Assembly (NCBI GenBank): GCA_024529925.1
Contig: JAFEUB010001120.1
Coordinates: 1-64,000, forward strand
Direction of reading: 5' to 3'
DNA length: 64,000 nucleotides
DNA from: Ophthalmolycus amberensis
Taxonomy: Eukaryota; Chordata; Actinopteri; Perciformes; Zoarcidae
Numbering within the stretch: the stretch's first letter is position 1; each line of letters starts with the position of its first letter. Position numbers and translations under genes: made by a program. A model generated the notes under the pieces. The model was not told the DNA's origin, did no database searches, and saw nothing but the letters and a program-made list of their open reading frames with translations. This document shows positions 23,222 to 64,000 of the stretch, piece by piece.

Positions 23222-26200
23222 CCATTTAGTGCTTTGTAGACGAGTCCAGACCTAATGGGTCTAATGTGATGCATTTGGGAAAGCAAGTACAGTAGAAACA
23301 AAGGCAGGATTTTTCGGATTTTATTAAATCTCCCAACAAATGCAGATCAACCAAGAGCTCGCCATTCCATCCGCTCATCTGGAAGAAGAAGAAGAAATTA
23401 TTTTATTTGTATAGCACTTTTCCTGCTGGGAGCACAATATGCTTCCCATAAACACAAGAAAAAAAAATACATGCACAGAAATAATCATCAAACTGAAAAT
23501 CAGACAGTTGCACAACAGAGCCGTATGTAAACAGGACTAGTTGTCAGGCGAAAAGGCAAGTATGTATAATAATGTGTCGCAAAGACAGGCTTTAAAAAGC
23601 AGAAAGTGTCAGCAGATGAACATTAACTTAGAGACTGGATGCAAAGCACAAGTAAGACTTTAAAGTGGATCCTAAAAGAAGAGTCCGTATTGTTGGAACA
23701 CTTGCCACCTGCTGGAACTGCCACAATGAACAGAGTTATGAGACGTGTAGTGATGACGTAGTTACCACAGTGGTAGAGTTTGTTCAGTTTCTGTATATCC
23801 AGATTGCTGAGGTGTGTTCTCTGACCCATGTGCACCCCGCTCTGCTTCGACAACACAGTTGGACCCCCACCCTGACTGAAGAAAAACCTGCAATAAAACA
23901 GAATCTCTTGTTCACCCCGACTTGGTGTTAAATAATATCCAATCAAACAGTAGAAAGATCCATGATTAGTTACGATTAAATAAAAGATGACCTGACGTCA
24001 TTTAGTTAGACCTGAAGCAGTTCTAATGACCGGTGTGACTTACGGGCCATAGTGCATTATGGAGTTGTGGTCATACGGCAGGTTCAGAGTGTTTCCACGT
24101 TTCACCTTGAAGTACCCCTCTTTCCCTTTAAAAACAAATGAAGATTACTTTGGTCTTTTGCAGTCAAGTTAAGAATAAAGTAGCTTTGTCGAAAATGTTT
24201 CATACCAATCTTCAGCACCGTTTTAGTTTTGTTGGTTGAATATTCATATATATATTTTTATTGTCTCATTTAAAAAGAAGTCTGCTTGTGAAGCCTTTAA
24301 CCTAAAAACATGATGTGTCAAAACAGAGTTCCCAGAGACAAAGTCGGCAGAATGCACAGACAAATTGGTGCTGGCTTGTGTTTCTCAAAAAGAGGGAATT
24401 GCAATAAATGAAGCGTTCACCTGCTTTGATGTTCTGCCACTGCACAGTGATGTGCTGATCACGGTCCCAGCGGCTGTGTTCATGATGCAGTCCCAGAGCA
24501 TGAATGAGCTCATGGCAAAGATTCCCCACGCTGCATCTTGGGCCGAAATACAGCGACTGGATTCCTCCCTGACAACCGACGAAGGAGGCACAGCTACAGA
24601 GACACAGAGGCCAATAGGATAAGAGTCATATTCACACAACACTACAAAAAAGGTATTTTCCCCTCTTACCGCCGCTGGTATTAAGCCACGTAGTAAGTTC
24701 TGATTTATTTACATTTAGCCAGGATGCTCATTTCTCTCCTCTGGTATACAGATAGGACCATTAAGAGTCATATTAAATGCAATCGCAAGAGTGGGTTTGC
24801 AGCGGGATATGCAAAATCCATTTCTTTGAGCAGGGATTAAGTGTCATGGAAAAAAACAAAAAACGTTCCATTTGGTGATGTGATTTTGTTTTTCTTTTTT
24901 TTTTAAATGGCTGAAAGCTTTTTCAGTAGATCAATATGCACATTAAAAGTTTACATTTCTTTTTCCAGCAATTAATATAAAATCAAAGTGAAAATTCAGT
25001 CCAACCTGTCTGTGTGGAAGAAAAAAAAAAAAAGTGACCACATCACACCGAGTTAGCCTTGTTGCCATACATTTTAGAGTTGGTTTTAAGATTCTACTGA
25101 TTGATATGGAGCTTCTTAAAACAAACTTAAAAATCAGAGAGCTTAACTTGATTTGTTACTTTACCAGAGTGTTACAGTTTTACCAATAGAACACTCAAGT
25201 GTTAATTTGCAATTTGAGGTTTGAAAAGTAGCTCTTTTATGAAAACAGATAATTATGATTTTAAAAAGACAAATATATATTTCTGCCTGGCTTTATTGTA
25301 ATATGGGTGAACTGACCCTTTATAAAATAAAAATAAAGACACATTTCTCACCCTTCGCCATCCTTGATATTGAGGTAGTTATACTCTGTAGGTGTGCTGT
25401 CTGAAGCGAATGCAGGAGACAGCCGATATCATCTTGAAGGCAGAGAGGATGTCAACCTCTCGATGAGCTGTCGAGTGAAAAAAATAAATCAAAAGATCGT
25501 TTTGTGATCTGCACTCTAGCAGTCAGACACATTGGATCAACAAAGACCCACCCAGCTCATAACTGATGGTGTAAGGCATGACGGCATCCACCCACAAAGA
25601 CTCCACAGCATTCCTGTCCTCCTGGAAGTTATGACAGATACACACCATTACTAGTTCCACACAAAAACTACATTTCAGTCTTAACGCTAATATTGAGTGA
25701 GAATATTAATATCAAGTGAGTTCCCCCTCATGTTTGAAATGTTCCTTCCAGTCTCTGGTTCATCTTACCGGAATCAAAATATCTCCCTCGTCGACAGTTT
25801 TGTTTTCTTGAAAGTCTGACATGATAAATAATTTAAAAACAAAAAAAATCTGTTACTGTACATCGCATCTATGATAAATATATTTTTAAATATATATATT
25901 TAACATATTTTAAGTTTACCTTCCAAGGTCTCTGCACTGTCCCGCTGCGGCTCAAGCATTGAAGTCACGTTACCTGCAGAAAGCTGAGAATTTAATCACC
26001 GTTTTTAAACCCAAAGTCTGAAAGAAACCAAGAGGCACCGACCTGCTGCAGGACTAGTCCCATTCTGGGTGTGATTCAAGGGGATGACGTCAACTGAATG
26101 AGTGAAATCAGTTAAATGCTGGTTATTCTATGTCGATTTATTTTGGCATGTTCTTTGCGTGTAAAATATACCAGACGATCTACCTTGCAAAGCTGCTGTC

Positions 26201-27294
26201 GGGGCTGGCTTGGACACATCAAGCGTAGAAGTGACAGTCATATTATCTATGAAAATACGAGAATTCCTCATCAACAATGTGTGCGTTTGTGTAAAAATAA
26301 GTGAAAATCAGTGCGGCCAAAACAAACCTGTGGAGTGACTGGAAGCCTCCTGGGTTGGATGTACGGGTACACCACCAACAGCTGCATGAAGAGAAAGAGA
26401 ACACGATCAGCATTGTTCAGCACAAGATGTGGTTTGAATGCTTGAGTTACCTGTCGCCGTGCAGATGAAGACCAGAAACCACATAGTGCCACACGACTTG
26501 AACAAGGACAGACGCTGTGAACCCAAACGCCTCAGCTGGCTGTCCTTAAAGAGATCTGATAACCATCACCAGGTGTGATCACTTCCCACTGATTATGAGC
26601 TCCAGACTGGAGTGCAGAGGGCGCCATGCTTTTGGTGTTTGCAGTTACTCTGCTTTTCCTTTCTGTTGCCGTGTTTCAGTTCTTTGTGTGCAGGCGTCGG
26701 GATGGATTCACAATTGTTCCAAGTCAGTCCTAAAGTCTTCACAGTTAGGTGTCCAATGCTGGCTGTAATCATTCCCTCTGTTCACACTGGCCATTCAAAC
26801 AGCCATTGGTAAGGTTTCTCAATGAGGTTTTGGTGTAAGTGATGGGGGACCAAATCCATCCAAATCCAAATCTGTGAAAAACAGTAGACAAATAAAGTAG
26901 GTCTCCACATCGACATGTTACATTAAACACACATTTTTGTAAAATGCACATGTGTTTTTTCTCTCCTTCAATCGGCTGGTTTCAATGCTTATGTGGGCAC
27001 CGGACTAAGGAAAATTCTGAACTTATCCTTTAAAGTATTTTTTAAGAGCACTTTCCAACGTCAGTGTTGACCCCATGTTGTGGTTTTTATTCTTTATAAA
27101 CTTGCCTGATGCATTTAGAAATGTTCAAAATATTTTTCTCATGCTCTTGTTGTGAGAGACTCGTGGGTGGCGAAAGCCATATGTGGTCAATACTCAAAAA
27201 TGGATGTAGAGGAGGGGAATTGTGGTGTTTTAGGGGTCTAAGAGGCTCCCTGTGTAATTGCACTATTCCTGAGTTTGAATTGGGAACTTCGTTG
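23222..27294. repeat. Partial tandem unit C
   Basis: Similarity to units A and B runs from 23222 to about 27294 and then stops abruptly; unit A continues from its base 4181 with different sequence. An internal deletion of about 140 bp lies near 26968, relative to 3735-3868 of unit A. Unit C carries the protease gene but none of the downstream transposons. Confidence 0.9.
23628..26484 (-). pseudogene. Astacin-family metalloprotease, copy C (frameshift in exon 8)
   Basis: The start ATG is at 26484-26482, and all 12 exons of copy B have counterparts. Exons 9-11 are clean: the HELIHALGLHHEHSRWDRD zinc region, the SIMHYG Met-turn and the C-terminal LYHC are intact. Exon 8 has one inserted base (TCTGTAGGTGTG against TCTGTGGTGTG near 25389), which creates an early stop before the zinc site. 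A two-base loss in the last exon (near 23683) changes the C-terminus but still reaches a stop in the shifted frame at 23623. If the exon 8 insertion is a sequencing error, this copy would encode a full protease. Confidence 0.75.
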
Positions 27295-29160
27295 CACATC
27301 TATTTCCTCTCATCCTTCTATTATATAAAGGCTCCAAACACAACGCCCTGACAGCTCTCGAGGAGCTGTTTTAGTATGATTTTTTGGAAATTAACAAATG
27401 TAAAGAAGGGCATAGGAAAACATGTCCAGAGTCAAGAATCAATAAAGGATTAAAGCTTGTTCAGCAACTGAGACTATAACTGAGGGGAAAATACCTAAAT
27501 ACCCAACACTGTTTAGACAGCTGCCCTTGAATCAGCGAAGCGATGAGTGAGAGTTTCTGTTGTGTTCCAGTCATGGCCACTAGAGGGCGCAATGTGACAG
27601 CCAAAGGCGTCATTTAAATGGGGTGTAATTTTGCCCTGAGGTGGTACTTACAGGAAGCTGAATCTTTCTCCCAAACTGAGGACTGACTCTTCACAAACTC
27701 TACTAATGAAATGATAACTAAATGATAATGTTGTACAGATGGTTAAGGATGGATAGTTATGGTTATGAAATCCTGCGTTCAGGAATTACTTAACAAACAG
27801 TAGTGGATGCATAACTGGAAAAGCAGCATACCTCTTCCTTTAAATGGCAAACTCCTGTTTGACTCTTTGTTCTTGTCATCAATAATGCTGCATTCAGGTG
27901 CGATAAAGACGGTAGAAAATATTTCATCTTTAAATGGTGTATTCGTTACTACTTATCATTTATGTCCATGTGATGTGTCCATGTGATGGCCCCACGAGTA
28001 TATGACAATGTCTTGTTCTAACTTGAATTGACATCCCTAATATATCAGAAGATTATATTTTAAAGAGAAAGAGAGAATTTGTGGACCCTGAACTGTACAT
28101 CTTGCCCTTCGTACACTTTGAGCATATGATTGAACTGCTAATCCTTTGATTAGTAGACGACCTACTCTACCTCCTAAACCACAGCCACCTCCACTCCTGC
28201 GAATTAGAAAGGCACTTCCATAAAGGTTATAATAAACCGCCCAACTATTTGCAGCAGAGGCTAGAATTTTTGTAAGTCAGTCTCCCCTAAAACACTGGAA
28301 GCCTATGTCCCTCAATGAAAATCAATAGTGTGGTTTATTAGATCGAGGTTTCCAGAATGGGAGACGGGCCTCCCTAGGGGGGTCCAAACTGTTTTAGGGG
28401 AGGCCTTTCATGGGTTTTTAGGGGGTCTAGTTTTGTCAGATTTGTAGTGAAATCAGAACATTTGGCATTTTTGCTTCTGAAAATGACTTGGTCGATTGAT
28501 TGGCCCACTGTAATGTACGTTCATCATAACAAAATCATTCATTGTATTTAGTCATTAATGCTATGTGCAGTGGTGGTTTGATGTTGACACTCTGAAGACA
28601 TAATCAGTGTATTTGTAGACTTTTTGCAGGAAAGCTCCCCTCCAGAGCCACAGAGGACTTTCTACAACTGTTTTCACAGACTTAATATTGCTCTCTGTCA
28701 CGAATTTCCAGTTTATAATTTACTTTGTAATGTAAGATTTGCTGTAAAATTCAAAGAGCTTCAAAGCAGATGTTCAGCACCATAAAAAAAAGTTAGTTTT
28801 GAGCTATTATTATTTATTATCCTCAAGTTAAATGTTTATTTCATTACATTTACTTGCAACAGAGTATTGCTACACTGTGTAAATTGCTTATTTTACTTTT
28901 GCCCATAGTACTTGTCCCACCACTGCTTGTATGTAAAAACCATAGACTGTATGGTGCAAACCTCCTTCTCAATAAACGTGATTCTGATTTAGATTCCCAG
29001 TTTCCCCACAGATCATGAAGGCGGCATCAGTCAGCATCATGAGAGTCATGTGATGTCCTGTCATGTGGTGCATTCACTTCCTACTGATTTGCTCCACAGC
29101 CGACAGACTGCCGTATCATGTCGTCTTAGGCGCCACAGACTGATATCCACCCCTGTAAAC
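27295..29160. other. Single-copy intergenic region between astacin copy C and igf2r
   Basis: No exon with acceptable splice context or domain is seen. It contains a 13-bp inverted repeat, CTCCCCTAAAACA (28282-28294) and TGTTTTAGGGGAG (28390-28402), which could be a small foldback or MITE. The last few hundred bases should include the igf2r promoter and 5'UTR; no TATA box was recognised. Confidence 0.5.
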
Positions 29161-63760
<34,600 letters not shown>

Positions 63761-64000
63761 TGTCACTTCCTGCGTCCCGCTCCCCTACCACAACCAGTCT
63801 GAACTCTTCTCTCGCAGTGAATGTCTCCATAACAGCGACAACGGATACCAACGACATATGGAAAGCAGAAACCTTTCCTCTCTTTTGGAATTATTTTTTT
63901 TGTTGGGCTGCACCTTTACTTGGCCTCAGACTCTATCCAGTCCACTGTCTACAGGCTGTCAATGTTAGCGTATGGTTTCTTATTTATTGACAGCTGATTA
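63761..64000 (+). other. igf2r: igf2r 3' untranslated region (start)
   Basis: Follows the TGA directly. No AATAAA signal is seen before the window ends, so the 3'UTR probably continues beyond it. Confidence 0.7.

Noticed and set aside
29053..29160. Upstream in-frame ATG extending igf2r by 36 aa
   Set aside because: The added residues are polar and basic with no domain, while ATG 29161 directly precedes the signal peptide. Transcript evidence would decide.

Overview
The window looks like nuclear DNA of a bony fish, probably a spiny-rayed teleost. This rests on spliced GT-AG genes, abundant (CA)n/(GT)n microsatellites, hAT-type DNA transposons and CR1/L2-like LINE tails. There is no sign of prokaryotic organisation: no operons, ribosome binding sites or CRISPR.

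Left part (1-27294): a tandem array of a unit about 11.6 kb long. Unit A is 1-11593, unit B is 11594-23221, and unit C is 23222-27294 and partial. Each unit starts with a minus-strand gene of 12 small exons for an astacin-family zinc metalloprotease. The transposon-rich tail that follows in units A and B holds a hAT element with another hAT-like element nested in it, a second hAT element, a 5'-truncated LINE, (GAA)n tracts and a transposon-type SGNH-hydrolase ORF. Only the unit B protease reads through cleanly (302 codons plus stop). A carries many one-base indels. C has one inserted base before the zinc site, and a frame change in its last exon.

Middle (27295-29160): single-copy intergenic DNA with a small foldback, lying between the divergent astacin copy C and igf2r.

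Right part (29161-63760): a complete igf2r gene (cation-independent mannose-6-phosphate / IGF2 receptor) on the plus strand. I could place 50 exons with consistent GT-AG junctions and phases, giving about 2454 aa: signal peptide, 15 MRH-type repeats, one transmembrane helix and an acidic cytosolic tail with sorting motifs. One frame problem remains, an extra C near 59000 in exon 40. Mannose-6-phosphate contact residues are present in repeats 3, 5 and 9. The IGF2-contact loop of repeat 11 (start of exon 34) does not resemble the mammalian one, and repeat 13 lacks the fibronectin type II insert. The 3'UTR begins at 63761.

The two gene types are not an obvious functional pair. The receptor sorts lysosomal enzymes from Golgi and cell surface to endosomes, and the proteases are predicted to be secreted. 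Their adjacency is read as genomic neighbourhood only. Many of the frame breaks are one-base changes in short homopolymer runs, so unpolished assembly error is a serious alternative to real pseudogenisation.
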